A stretch of 64,000 nt of DNA from Nelumbo lutea (GCA_022828595.1 JAKGHH010000001.1:210937848-211001847), one strand, 5' to 3'. Counted from the stretch's first letter, positions 1 to 11,770 are shown. Notes: generated by a model not told the origin, from the letters alone. Numbers and translations are program-made.

Positions 1-376
1 AATGTAACAAAAGTAAAAAAGAAATGGTCCATTGAATTATTAAAGGTGAACTCATTAGGCCCATTAGGGTTCTTATTTTATTGACAATTTATATCTAGTC
101 TTATCTAAAAGTAGGGTTTTTCTCATCATCAAGAGAATTGCATCTTAAAGACAATATGTTGTGAGCTTCATTTCAAATTAATTTCAAAAATTATAGGTGT
201 AAAAATGGGTTGGGGTCTGCTACAAACAAGACGTATACAACAGGCTACGTAACCCAATCTTGATCGTTCATCAAATAAAGTAGTACGGAGTGCAACTTAA
301 TTGGGTTGGATTGGAAATTTGATAAATTTTCAATAGGTCCGAACCCTAATCCGAATCCGATGCAGTTGAAATCAAC
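1..376. repeat. Duplicated 3' flank of the BAHD unit (copy 1)
   Basis: No gene is visible. Phrases such as 'aactcattaggcccatta' (about 50-67) recur at about 8881-8898, and 'gggttggattgg' followed by a 'ttcaatagg' stretch near 300-340 recurs near 9180-9220. This is the downstream flank of BAHD1 and matches the downstream flank of the intact BAHD2 gene. The tandem duplication therefore included flanking DNA and not only the transcribed region. Confidence 0.6.
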
Positions 377-416
377 ATGGTACTGTGGTGATGAAGTGCA
401 CCACAGACAAAATACA

Positions 417-1845
417 TCAACCCTCGCCAACCACATACATGCCATGTTTCTGCATATCTATACGGTTTCTGACTCTGCTGTGTATCGGATCTCTCAACAT
501 GCTCTCAAGCTCCATAACAAATCTTTCCAAATAAGATGGGTACCACAATCCCATCCTCTCCTTTGCTGTTTCTGAACACGATTTCCGAACTTGCAATTTG
601 CAACCGAGTCCGGATCTCCTGCCCACACAAACTTTGGCTATCCATACATAATTCACGAGATAGTGTAGGCAGAGTTGTCGTGGACAGAGATCCGGAGTAG
701 TTGCAAGTTGTAACCACCACAGGCCAGCGTATGTGGGTTTCCCCACCCGAAGTCCACGTCATCAAACCGGCCCATGTCAGATCTGAAACAAGGTAGGTCC
801 TCACCATAGTATAGTGGGGTTGGCCCCTGATCACCATCAGATCTGGTAGTGATCTCATGTACTCGTCTGTGACGTCAGATTTTACCTTCTTTATCAATCC
901 CAATGCATACTCTAATGGTAATGGATTCTTACACTACTGACCGGCGGTAGGCAATTGCATTTCCATAGTATCCCGCCGGAAGCTATTACGTGCATTGACG
1001 ATGCAAATTACACGGACCTCTTCGTCGGGGTCCGGCTGAATGGCGATGGTGCGGCATCGCCATAGGCACGCAGTTAGCACCTCAAATGTGGAGCCCTTGT
1101 GAAGGTGTGTGGAGATACATGCCTGCGAAGGGCCAAAATTCGGTTGGACCGAAAAAGAAAGACCGGTGGACCATGACATCCGGAGCCGGAGGAATGATTG
1201 TGCCCCTTTGTGTCAGCCACTTCATCATACTCATGATGATTGATGAACACAAGAGACGTATGGCGGGTTCCGAGCATTGAGTAGTTCCCTTTGCCACACG
1301 GGTGGCACGGATGGGGCATGTGCACCACGTGCCATCTCGCCAACGGCTTTCATAAATTGGACCATACTGGCCGCATCGCTCATGGTGTGGTTCAACCGAA
1401 GGGCAAAGATGAACCACCGCAATCAGATGCGTCACCTTCGTTGAGGATTCCGCCGGAGCAGGGGACATCGAAAAGGAGCTCCTCTAGACAAGGGAGTGGA
1501 GGCTGAAGAGCATCGCCAAACTGCTCCAGCCTGACATCGGCATCAGCTTCAATGAACATGACACCTTCTCTGGTGCATTCTACCGTGAGTTTCCGATGAG
1601 GGCCTTCCCTCAGCCTACCCGCAAATGGGTACTAAAACACCAGTGCTTTTGCTATCGCCTGTCGGATGACCTGAGCGGGTTTCTTCCCTCCATGGAGGGA
1701 TCATAGCGATAGAACTGTATCACCGGAATTTGACACCGAAGGTCGTCTTGATCGTCGATGTCCGAGAGGTCCTTGAATTCTTGGGGAGTGGGCTTAGCAG
1801 GCGCTATGAGCTCAGGTTGGCGTCTCCGCACGGTGAACAACAGAA
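417..1845 (-). pseudogene. BAHD acyltransferase pseudogene, copy 1 (BEBT/HSR201-like)
   Basis: BAHD enzymes transfer an acyl group from acyl-CoA to an alcohol or amine in the cytosol. This copy is broken. The N-terminal stretch [18 protein letters not shown] lies near 1780-1840, the catalytic HTMSD near 1370-1385, and the C-terminal region near 420-900, but in different reading frames. The DFGWG motif has decayed to TSGGE in the 505-903 frame. Compared with intact BAHD2 it lacks about 60 bp near 915-985 and the whole intron region, where 20 exon bases are also gone. Homology ends near 1840, just after the N-terminal codons, so the start codon is absent. A hAT element begins 28 bp beyond. Similarity to BAHD2 continues past the stop into the 3' UTR. 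The family call is firm; the substrate is unknown. Confidence 0.88.
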
Positions 1846-2566
1846 CAAGCCGATATGACCCATCTTTTTCACCATGGTTTCTAGAACCGAACCGGTCAAG
1901 GCACAGTTTTCCGGTTCGGCGGTTCAACCGTCCGGATCGAACGGTTCGACCCGTGACGTCATAAATAAATAAAAAACAAAAAATACAGGAAAAAGAACAA
2001 TACATGAAAAAATAAAAATATCTAAATATAAAAATAATAAAATATAGAAAATACAAAAAAATACAGAAAAAAATCCAAAAAATACAGAAAATTTTCTAAA
2101 AAATATAGAAAATTTTTCAAAAATATAGAAAAAGTTTCAAAAAATTTTGACTGCAGTACTTAATCCCTTTGCCATACCTAAAGCATCCATGGCAAAAGAT
2201 ATGTAGTCTAATAACCAAAAACCCAAGGCCCTAACGCAAGGCAGCTTGGATCCATCTTGCCTTGGGGTAGTCTAATAATTTGTAATTCTGTACAGATCTG
2301 TATTTCCAAAAGATCTACAGTTTTGTACATTCTTTAATAAAGGGGTAGTCTAATAAATATTAGTAATATACTAATAGCTGCAACCAAACACCACAAACTA
2401 CATATATATGAAGGTCTTTAAGAATAGAATTGCTACTGACTAATTGTCAAGAACTCATTCAATAGATTTTGTATGTTTAAGAAGAGGGTTGAACAAATAC
2501 CTTGTCTCCTTTTTGCTTCAGATTTTGCAAAGAATTCCATCAATTCATTAGTCATTACAAACATAG

Positions 2567-2609
2567 GTTCTTCCTCCTCTTCTTCTTCTTCTTCTTCTTC
2601 TTCTTCCAT
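2567..2609. repeat. (TTC)n microsatellite
   Basis: About 40 bp of nearly perfect TTC/TCC triplets lie inside the hAT element, in the non-coding part 3' to the transposase. It is a simple-sequence repeat with no evidence of function. Confidence 0.9.
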
Positions 2610-2734
2610 CAAGTCCTCTTCCCCCTACTTATTAGAAAATACCCATTATAACAGTTCAATGCACCTTACCATTAGTTAGATAAATAAAATTTTTAATTAA
2701 CAAAAAAAAATTATAACTTATAATTGAGATAATA

Positions 2735-5134
2735 TCAATGGTAGTTACCATCAGTCCTAGCTCTTTTTATTGATGGTGAGTCCATTATTGGAAATGTTGT
2801 CTCATCAGCTTTAAACATATCATCATTCTCATTACCATCAAGTAATGGAGGATCCTCATCATCGTGCATTATCCAATCTTCCACAACATCAACATGTTCA
2901 TGCCCAATTAGATCAAGACTTTCAGTTTTTCTCCTACAAATCAATAAATGATACATTAGATGCAATGCAAGCATTAAAAAAAAAAACAATCATGAAATAT
3001 AAAAGTTAAAACACTTACCCATCCATCACATGTAGGTTGCAATGAACATATACTAGATCACAGAGCCTCTGGTGCTCTAACCTATTCCTTCTCTTCGTGT
3101 GTATACATTTAAAAACACTCCAATTGCGTTCACATCCAGATGAGCTACACGTCTGGTTAAAGATCCGTACAACATTCCTTTTCAAATTTGGAGTATCACA
3201 ATAAAATCTCAACCACCATTCACCTATATAAAATGAAATGGAGTTAATTTAATTTATAAAATAAAATTGAAAAATGAAATAATAAACATGTTATAAAAAA
3301 AAATATTTATTACCTGGAGGTGTTGACTTAAATGTCTTCACTGAGAAAGGTGTTCCAAAATTACCACGACATTTTTCAAAAAGAGTAAGCTCTTTGTTCA
3401 GGTTTATCTCCACATCATCTGATTTGATTGCAAGCTTTTCAATGACATAAAAAACTGTAAACATAACGGTCGGGGATTTAACTTTTGATTTCGAATCATA
3501 TTGGAAGGCCGGGTTAAAATAATACCCTGCAAGATGAAGCCTCTGACCCATTTGTCTATTCCATCTTCTATTAAAATGTCCATGATTGGGCCATATTTAG
3601 CTTTCTTATAATTAAAAAACTTTTTCAGTGATTCTTTTGCCTTCAACATTGCATGATACATATACCCCATTGCAAGCCTAAACTCAGAATATGCAAGTCT
3701 CAATGCACTAACAAGAGGTGATGTGAAACACACAATCATTTTGCATTGTGCCTAAAATTCAGAATTCAAAACTATTTGTACTACTTTCTTCCCCTTTGCA
3801 TCTTTTGCATACCTAGAATCAATAAAACTCCGATCTATCAACAAATTTTGCAAATCATGCATGTCCTTCAAAATGCTATCCAATGCAATTAAATTAGTTG
3901 TAGAATGAGTGATTCCAAGACGCACTATCTCAGTCCAACTAGGTCTTTTCCTTATCATTGAGAGTACAAAAATATGATTGTAGACAAATTTGGTAATTCT
4001 AGATGCATGTTGAACCACATTTGCAACATAATCCATTTCCCCAATTTCCTTTAACATCAAGTTTAGACAATGTGCTGAACAAAGTGACCAATATATCCAT
4101 GGAAATTCTGCTTCCAACAATATTCCTGCAGCTACATAATTTGCAGCATTGTTAGTGACCACCTAAACAACATTTTCTGCTTTTACCTAATCAATAACTT
4201 CCTTAAACAAAAGAAATAAATTCTCTACACTCTTGACTATTTCAGAAGCTTCTACAGACTTCACAAATGTAATTCCTGTAGGACAATACACTAAAAAATT
4301 AATCAATGTTCGGCTATGTGTATCTGTCCAACCGTCAACCATTATAGTACAACCATATGTAGCCCAATCCTTACGGAGTTTATCAACTGACATTTGCACC
4401 TCCTGAACTAAATCCTTCAAAAAATTGGTCCTACAATTATGATATGAAGGAACTTTGTACCCTGGACCAATAGTAACAAGGGCATCCAACATAGTTTGAA
4501 AATATCTTGAGCACAAAACATTCAAGGGAATCCAAGCATCACACAACCACTTCATAACAGTATGGTCCACATGATTATTTTCTCCCTTAGATGCCAATAC
4601 ACTCTTAATTCCAAGTTGTGCACTTAGAGTGGTTCAGAGAGCAAAATGGTTAGTTATTAGCCCTGAAGATGCTTTCCCCTTTCTCGATGATGTAGTTGGT
4701 CTTTTCCCTTGATAGGAATCATGTGTACTAGTTGGATCTATTTCTCTAATCTCAATATCATCATCATTATCATTCCTTCCACATTGTGCTCTAGTATCAA
4801 CAAAATTCATTGGTTGCTTTTCACTTCTTTTTTTGTCATTGATTTCATTCAACGATTGCTCCATTTTGAACCTTACATCATAGGGTACTTTACGACAAAT
4901 TGCAATCTCACCTTTCCTTTGGGCAAGATGTTGTTTCATCCTATTAATCCCTCCCCCTTTAAAAGTCTTTTGACAATAAAGACATGCCATTGACTTTGAT
5001 CTATTAAGAAGGTCAACTTTAAGGGAAACATGCTCCCAAGCAGAATCAGTTTTTCCCCTAACATTTGATGAAATTGAATCTTGTGATGGAACTGGATCAG
5101 ATGTATTAGCATTTGGACTTTGAGATTCCATCAT
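2735..5134 (-). pseudogene. hAT-family transposase, degenerate (BED / DUF659-type / hAT C-terminal)
   Basis: Domains read in order on the minus strand. At 5134-4634 is a 166-residue frame with a BED-type zinc finger (CLYCQKTFKGGGINRMKQHL). At 4597-4187 is a DUF659-like block containing MVDGWTD. At 4162-3752 is the RNase-H-like core segment with TNNAANY and CSAHCLNL. At 3739-3291 are two overlapping frames of the helical region. At 3212-3015 is the hAT dimerisation region (SSSGCERNWSVF). At 2989-2735 is an acidic tail. Each block ends in a stop or shifts frame, so no full-length transposase of the usual 600-800 residues can be made. Such proteins bind element ends and catalyse cut-and-paste transposition in the nucleus. 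Some breaks could be introns of the original gene, but several in-frame stops look like decay. Confidence 0.85.
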
Positions 5135-5410
5135 CTTAGTTCAATCAAAGAAACCCAACTTAAAAATAAATCCCTTCGTACAAACACAAAATATAAAATT
5201 TAAAACCTTGCATTGACTAAAAGAACCAACCAAAATGTAAAATCGCTCCATATAAGCAAAAAATAATTAAGCAAATACTTAAGCAAATAATTTACCAAAA
5301 TGTAAAATCACACCATTAGAAATGAGAGTAAATTGCTTGCAAAAATTTAAGCAAAACTTCAACATCTGATCATCATATGAAAATTAAGCAAAATATGCAT
5401 ATGAAAATTA

Positions 5411-5802
5411 AAAACAAATTAATCCAGATTAATTAAACAAAGAACTAAGCATATGATCATCAAATGAAGTTTGAGGGTTCAACAAGACATATAATCAACA
5501 AGAAACTGATACAAAAACACATGCAACAATTTTCTGCTAGTAAATCTATCAACTTATCATTTGCTCCTAATTATAAACTATAAAGTATTCACTAATAAAC
5601 TATAAAGTATTCACTAAAAACAAATTAATCCAGATTAATTAAACAAAGAACTAAGCATATGATCATCAAATGAAGTTTGAGGGTTCAACAAGACATATAA
5701 TCAACAAGAAACTGATACAAAAATACATGCAACAATTTTCTGCTAGTAAATCTATCAACTTATCATTTGCTCCTAATTATAAACTATAAAGTATTCACTA
5801 AA
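5411..5802. repeat. Tandem direct duplication of about 206 bp inside the hAT element
   Basis: The block beginning 'caaattaatccagattaatt' near 5413 recurs near 5619 and runs almost without change to 'actataaagtattcacta'. The two copies are nearly identical, so this duplication is younger than most of the decay in the transposase. It lies upstream of the BED-domain frame, in the 5' leader of the transposase gene. Confidence 0.85.
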
Positions 5803-5879
5803 AGCCTCTGCCTAGCAGGTCCAAAGAAAAATGATGAACCAAATGAAGAACAAATAGGGGCTGATGAACCAAATGAATC

Positions 5880-6420
5880 AAAAAAGTTCAAAAAATCAAT
5901 TAAATCACAAAAAGTTATACCTTCACTGTCAAGTGCCGGTAATGGTGGTGTGACAGTGGATTCGTCGCCAGTGGGCTTGGGTAGTCGGGCTTGGTCACAG
6001 GCAAGTTGCCGCTGTAAGCCTGCAAGTGCTAAGTGCTGAGTGGATTCGTTGCCGCTGCAAGCCTACAAGTTGGGCTTGGGCTCACCAATGCAAATGCCGA
6101 GTGCTAAGTGTCACTGCCGAGTGCTGAGTGCCGCTACAAGTCGCTGCTGCAAGTGCTGGATCTTCTCACCATTGGACGCCGCTGCAAGTGCTAGGGTGAG
6201 GGTTACTTTTCACCACTGCAAGCTCGTTGGTCGCTATCGGTGTGTATCACTGTCAGATGTCAGAGGTGATGGCCGTCGCAGGTGATCGGTTGGTAGGGTG
6301 TGAGGATTGAGAGGAGTGAGGGGGGAACTCAGAAAAATGAGAAATAACCCTAAAGCTAAAGGGAAAATCGAATAAGGATTCGAACTGGTTGGGATATAAT
6401 GGGTATTTTATTTTTTGTTT
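5880..6420. other. GC-richer leader region of the hAT element
   Basis: Roughly 400 bp with repeated 'ctgcaagtgct' and 'gagtgctgagtg' words stands out from the AT-rich surroundings. Short plus-strand frames here (5767-6039, 6040-6285) resemble nothing known. It lies upstream of the minus-strand transposase, so it is most likely promoter or 5' untranslated DNA of the element. Confidence 0.45.
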
Positions 6421-6748
6421 ATTTATTTAAAACATTAAAAAAAATCTTAACCCGCGAACCGCTACCCAGGTCGATCGGTTTAGCGGTCCGACTACCTGGG
6501 TCAACGGTTTTTTTTTTTACTTTTCAACATTTTCTTTTTCAATTTTTCGGTTTCCAATAAAACCAGACCCAGATGGCTGACCGATTACCAGTTTTTCCGG
6601 TCCGACCGTCTAGTCTGATCTGGTTTTGAAAACCATTTTTTCACTACTTGGTACTGTTATTTTCTTCAATGGAAAATTTTAATGGAATAACTAGTTTTAA
6701 TTGATGAAATAATTTTTTGCCAAAAAGAACTTAGATAAAAACGGGAAG

Positions 6749-7984
6749 GGAAAATTTTTGATAGGTGCCCTGTATTTTAAGCAAGCAGAGTGCCAATTTA
6801 GTATCTGAACTTTAAAATGGGATAATTTAGTATCCAAACTTTTAAAATGAGACAATTTAAGGATCTATCGTTAAGTGTATGGGAAAAGACACAAATGTCT
6901 TTTAAGAGTTATTAAATTTTCAAGTGTTATCAAATTTTCTTTATCAATCATCAGCAACGTCCATCTTGTATTTCTCGATTCAAAAGTAGAAATTATATTT
7001 GATTTCTTTTGCCATGTTTGCCAGGAAAATGGTTTTCCATCTGCCGTTCCATTCTCCTCTTGACGAACAAATCAAAGATAAAGAGAAATAGGATGGAATT
7101 GCTCCCAAGGGTGCAAACCAGAATCAGTTATGGATGTTAAAATTGCCAACCCTTTTCGTCCTTACTACCATTTGCAGAAGAAGATAAGGAGCTCTCTTTT
7201 TGGTTTGCTCTTCTACTTCCCTACCTTCCTATTGTCTCTCGTCCTATTTGTGCCTCTGGCCTACAACAATGCTAGCATTTTCCGTCTACACATCCCTTTT
7301 CCGGCCAAAATATCTATGGAATCTACTAGCTTTACACCTGAATAGCAGTAGGACAAATAGCACGAAAATGGTCTTCTTCGTCTTCCTTATGCTCATCATT
7401 CATGGATGCTGTCAAGGAGGAAACCCCACCTTCTAAACTGATGGGACATTTGCCCCCTTTGTAGGAATAGGAGTCTTTAGTTCTTCCATGGAACTCTTCT
7501 TCGGCTCAGAGGTCCAGGTGGCACAGAAAGAATGGGCTGATGTTTAAGATTTTGCAGCCTACCGCCCTGTCAAGGCAATTTTCTATAAGAGTACACGAAT
7601 TCTTTCATGGGTCACATTTGAATTTTTCTTGCAAAGTTTGGTTTTTCATGACCTGGATTTCTACTTTGGAGTTGTTCAAAGCTCAAGCACATTCACAGGG
7701 AAAGTTTTTCTGTTCACCTATGGAATAAGTAGAGTAGGAAGATGAAAGTTGAAGATGATGAACAATGTTTTCATTTTCTTGAGAAAGTTCAAGGGTAATT
7801 TTGATATTTTCAAAAGTCTTAAATTGCACATGAGGTCACGTAATATACATAACCGGTGGTCTACTAGCAGTAGGTACTATATTGTCATATTTCGAAAGTT
7901 CGGGTACTAGATTTTCACATTTTAAAGTTTGGGTACTAAATTGGCACCCAACCTAAAATACAGGGTACCTATTGAGAATTTTCC
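6749..7984. mobile_element. Element with about 120-bp terminal inverted repeats (MULE-like, non-autonomous)
   Basis: The left 120 bp (6749-6868) and the reverse complement of the right 120 bp (7865-7984) align throughout. Both begin GGAAAATT and share 'accctgtatttta' or 'gccctgtatttta' and 'tgccaatttagta'. Long inverted repeats flanking a 1-kb interior without a transposase fit a non-autonomous Mutator-like element. No convincing 9-11 bp target duplication was found; both flanks are A-rich, so the superfamily call is tentative. It sits next to the hAT insertion, between the BAHD1 and BAHD2 units. Confidence 0.72.
7060..7735 (+). pseudogene. Coding-like cargo inside the TIR element, not recognised
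   Basis: Several plus-strand stretches look protein-derived rather than random. At 7130-7345 is a frame with a hydrophobic run SSLFGLLFYFPTFLLSLVLF, a likely membrane segment. At 7440-7545 is a frame containing FVGIGVFSSSMELFFGSEVQ. After a stop comes a frame (about 7546-7735) with YRPVKAIFYKSTRILSWVTF. Together they suggest a decayed membrane-protein gene fragment captured between the inverted repeats, in the manner of Pack-MULEs. I do not recognise the family. The alternative is old non-coding DNA with chance open frames. Confidence 0.35.
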
Positions 7985-9860
7985 AAAAAAGAAACAAGTA
8001 TTTTTATTAATTTATATTTTATTATTAGTATTTTATAAAAGAATTAACAATTTATTAATGGGTCATAGGTCTAATATTAGCTCTTAAAAATCTTACAAGG
8101 AAAGCGTTATTTTAATGTTAAACAAGTTTCTTCTTCCTGCTTGTTTCACACCAAAATGGAGTGATTGTACTTCCCTAACAGCGTTCTTCCATCCCATCTC
8201 ATGACATCCACAAACTAAATGTGGGAATGGAAGAAAATTTGAGAATAATCCTTTTACTTACTTTCCATTCTACAAACCAAATGGAGCCTAAAGAAGCTTT
8301 GATAGAAAAATACAGATAAAAGATAAAAAAAAGCAAGTAAATGTAGTGCTATCAAAGGGTTTTGGATCAACCTGACAAGCCCAAAAGGGGTCCAATTAGC
8401 CCTATTACAAATAGTCTTGGTCTATATTTATTTTGGGTTAGAAATGGCTTTGTATGTTTCAACTTTCAACCTTATATCTGAATCTCATGGCTTACCTGCG
8501 ATAAAATATCTAAACTTGTCACTTTATAACGAAAATATAAGATGTTTTGAGAAGAAAGAGCAAGAGAATTTAAGGCAGTCTTTCATTTTGTGATAACGAT
8601 ATGATGGCTGAAGGAAGTGGTAAATGTACTGTATTGCATTTATTCTGGCGGGGCCTAGCATCTTAAGTAGTATGATCAATTCAACCCATTGGGCATTTGG
8701 ACCCCATAATGCTCTATACGTCAAAATTGATGAAATGCTTTTCTTAACTTTAAACTTTCGGAGCCAGTGAGAAATCACATTCACATGTTGGGCCTCATGG
8801 GGTCATACATAAAATAGTCCACTTTCTTTTTGGAACAAGAGGATAAGGAAATGGTTCTTGTTATTGAATGATTACAAGTGAACTCATTAGGCCCATTAGG
8901 TTTCCTTTTATTGATAATTTCGCTCAATGCTACAAACGTTAAAAGCATTTAAAAATATATATATATCAGTAGAGGAATTTTTAAAATTATGTTCTAAGAC
9001 TGTTTTGACTTGAAGGAAAAAGTAAGGAAAGGAAGGAAAAGGAAAAAAAACTTGTATACAAATTTTGTATAGGTTTTCCTTCCTTTTCCTAATTTTCCTT
9101 GAAACCAAACATAAACTTGAAGTTAATTTCATATAGCCATCATCTATACCCAAGAATTCTGCCAATAGGGTTTAACTTGGGTTGTGTTGGATTGGGAGTT
9201 TGTTAAATTTTCAATGGGCCTGATGAACTCTAACATGAGCCTGATGTGATGAAATTGTTGTAAGTGGCTGAAAAATTCATAGATCATTTAGATTTTTTTT
9301 TTCTCTAAAGGGGGCGTTTGGTTCGTTAAGATAAATGAATTTTCTACTGATATCAGCTTATCATCAGTTGAAAAGTAAAAGTAGATACGATTGTTCATAT
9401 GTAAAGTAGCTTTAATAAGTAAACAAAAGCAACATAATCTGATCATTGATCCAATTTGGTCCCAGTCTGGTCCGCTGTTTGCCCAATTAAAAAAAAATGA
9501 AAAGGGATGTGGAAAAATCAAAATGAAGATAAAATTGTGGACTCAAATGAGTGGAATTATTATCTCGATCATCACGTGTATCATATGATCCAGCTCAAAA
9601 CTATACAACATAAAGCCTGTTATAATTCATAAAAACGAGCTAGGGGGAACAAGTCCTTGTCTAGCCAGTTCACACTCTCGAAGGACAAAGCTAGCTTCAT
9701 TTTCATCATGCTGACTTGCTAGCACACAAAGATTAATACACCGACAAGGCACAACCACACCATTACATGATCCTGCGGTGATGAGGTGCACCAGAGGATA
9801 TACCCCTCATCCACCATCCATATCCATGTCATGCTTCTGCAGATACTACACTATTCCTGC
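7985..9860. other. Intergenic DNA 3' of BAHD2, including duplicated flank
   Basis: No gene is supported. About 8860-9225 is homologous to 1-345 (the flank of BAHD1), which marks the tandem unit. Short frames at 8524-8784 and 8908-9165 have no recognisable content. The end near 9765-9860 is the 3' untranslated region of BAHD2, with similarity to the corresponding part of BAHD1 (377-480). Confidence 0.6.
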
Positions 9861-11642
9861 TCAGATGGCTGATGTAATGAAGGTGGAGGTCTGGATATGT
9901 GGTTGCTGTATTGGATCCCTCAACATACTCTGAAGCTCCCAAACAAATCTTTCCATGGCAGGCCCAGGCAAGCAGATGGGTAGCACAATCCCATCCTTTC
10001 CTTCGCTGTTTCTGAATGGGATGTAGAAGCTTGCAACCCCAGGAATGGCCCCTACACCCCCCTTGGCGGGCCCACCATAGACAGGTTTACCCCATCCGAA
10101 ATCCACGTCGGCAAACCCGGCACGTGTCACATCAGAAACAAGGTAGGACCTTACCACAGTAAAGTGGGGTCGGCCCCTGGTCACCATAAGATCTGCCAAT
10201 GATCTCATGTACTCTTCCGTTACATCAGACTTTGCCTTCTTCACCAATCCCAATGCATACCCTAATGGATTCTGACACAGCTTTCCGGCCGTCGATAACG
10301 CCACCGGAAAGGCAAAAGCGTTCCCGTAGTATCCGGCCGGCAAGGGTGGCTGGAACCTATCACGTGCGCTGACGATGCAAATCATCCGGACCTCCTCGTC
10401 GGAGTCCGGTTGAGTGGCGATGGTGCGGCATCGCCACAGGCACGCAGTTAGCACCTCAAATGTGGAGCTCTTGCGAAGGTGTGGAGGGACATGCCTGCGA
10501 AGGGCCAAGATCTCGGTTGGGCCGAAAAAGAAAGACCGGTGAACCATGTCATCTAGAGGAATGATTGTGCCCTTTGTGTCCGCCACTTCATCGTACTCGT
10601 GATGAACACAAGACACGTGTGGCGAGTTCCGAGCATTGAGTAGCTCCCTCTGCCACACGGGTGGCACGGATGGGGCGTGTGCACCACGTGCCATCTCGCC
10701 AACGGCGTTCATAAATTGGACCAGACCGGCCGCATCGCTCATGGTGTGGTTCAACCGGAGGGCAAAGATAAAGCCACCGCACATCAGACGGGTCACCTGC
10801 ATAGGAAGAAGATTCATTATTTGTTGACCTAGGAAGTGAATGATGAAATAAGGGAGAGAACAAAATATGAGTCACTGAGTGAGGTAATGCTCGTGTCCTT
10901 TATTTTTATTAAGGAACTTTGAGTAGACTTGGATTTCATCTATTGGAAGTTGATTAAATTAAACTTATGCATCAACATCATCTGAATTGCCCTTAAACTT
11001 GGAATGATATCCTGTGAGGTGCGCCTAGTGAGGAGCAAATCCGAATTCATTCGGTACTTATACATGTATGCATGCATGTATTGCATGTGTGTCTCTTTTC
11101 CACATGATTTGGCTAAGCGTGAAGCAACTTAATGAGAGAAGAAAGTAGGATCTTTCTTTATTCGGGGAATTCATCAATTCCTTTGTTCATCAACTAACCT
11201 GAATCAACAACAAAGGACAGTGGAGGACTCCGCCGGAGCCGGGGACATCAAAAAGGAGCTCCTCTAGACAAGGGAATGGAGGCTGAAGAGCATCGCCAAA
11301 CTGCTCCAGCCTTGCATCGGCATCGGCTTCAATGAACATGACACCTTCTCCGGTGCATTCCACCGTGAGTTTCCGATGAGGTCCCTCCCTCAGCCTACCC
11401 GCAAATGGGTAGTAAAACACCAGTGCTTTTGCTATCGCCTGTCGGATGACCTGAGTGGGGTTTCTTCCCTCCATGGAGGGATCATAGCGATAGAACTGTA
11501 TCACCGGAATTTGAAACCGAAGGCCTTCCTGGTCGTCAATGTCGGAGAGGTCCTTGAATTCATGGGGAGTGGGCTTCGCAGGTGCTATGAGCTCAGGTTG
11601 GCGCCTCCGCACGGTGAACACCAGCGAGGAAGAAGTTGCCAT
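9861..11642 (-). CDS. BAHD acyltransferase, intact; benzyl alcohol O-benzoyltransferase/HSR201-like (2 exons)
   Basis: Complement of exon 1 (11642-11199, 148 codons) joined to exon 2 (10796-9861, 311 codons plus stop), 459 residues, the usual BAHD length. Exon 1 ends at AG with GTTAG following; exon 2 starts after GCAG; the 402-bp intron is phase 0 and falls at [13 protein letters not shown], the conserved BAHD intron position. The N-terminus ([18 protein letters not shown], then IQFYR) is typical of the clade-V alcohol acyltransferases. Catalytic HTMSD is at residues 165-169, followed by AAGLVQFM; the structural DFGWG is at 380-384. Such cytosolic enzymes use acyl- or benzoyl-CoA to esterify alcohols, often making scent or defence esters; the substrates here are inferred only. 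The ATG at 11642 is the only Met in frame with the conserved N-terminus. A TATA-like element and a CT-rich 5' leader lie upstream. It is the only array member with no visible lesion. Confidence 0.93.
10797..11198 (-). other. Phase-0 intron of BAHD2
   Basis: A 402-bp AT-rich intron with minus-strand donor CAG/GTTAG at 11199/11198 and acceptor GCAG/GTG at 10797/10796. It separates the hydrophobic LLLIQ strand from VTRLMCGG. The same position is used in BAHD3, whose intron is 256 bp. Confidence 0.9.
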
Positions 11643-11675
11643 GGCTGAAGATATGAGTGATGGAAGAGATACAGG

Positions 11676-11700
11676 GAGAGAGAGAGAGAGAGAGAGAGAG
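11676..11700. repeat. (GA)n / (CT)n microsatellite in the BAHD2 5' leader
   Basis: About 12 GA dinucleotides on the plus strand, so CT in the sense of the gene, lie 34-58 bp upstream of the ATG. CT-rich leaders are common in plant genes. A second short GA run occurs near 11793-11807. Confidence 0.9.
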
Positions 11701-11760
11701 AAATGAGGACTGAAAGTTGATGAAGATTCTAGTGGTGGGTATCTCCTTGGATGGTCGAAA

Positions 11761-11770
11761 ATATTTATAT
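11761..11770 (-). promoter_or_regulatory. TATA-like box of BAHD2
   Basis: The minus strand reads ATATAAATAT here, about 120 bp upstream of the start codon. That leaves a leader of roughly 90 nt containing the CT repeat. It is called from sequence and spacing only. Confidence 0.55.

Larger units (their letters stand above)
1873..6636 (-). mobile_element. Degenerate hAT DNA transposon with 8-bp target duplication
   Basis: The element is 4,764 bp. Its left end starts CATGGTTT and its right end finishes AAAACCAT, an imperfect inverted repeat. Eight-base direct repeats TTTTTCAC flank it (1865-1872 and 6637-6644), the size expected for hAT transposition. Subterminal DNA is full of short GGTTCG/AACCGG-type words, as is common in hAT ends. 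The interior encodes a broken hAT transposase on the minus strand. A paralogous unoccupied site exists at about 15790-15830. Boundaries were set from the target duplication plus the terminal repeats. Confidence 0.88.

Noticed and set aside
417..1845. BAHD1 as a processed (retrotransposed) pseudogene because it lacks the intron
   Set aside because: Part of exon 1 is missing at the junction, a piece of the intron acceptor (GAAG for GCAG) remains, and 3' flanking genomic DNA is shared with BAHD2. A DNA deletion explains it better.
1758..1964. Plus-strand frames antisense to BAHD exons (also 11376-11648 and 31970-32167)
   Set aside because: They are shadows of the conserved minus-strand BAHD coding sequence.
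9391..9588. Small plus-strand frame downstream of BAHD2
   Set aside because: No domain, no homologue within the array, AT-rich repeat context.
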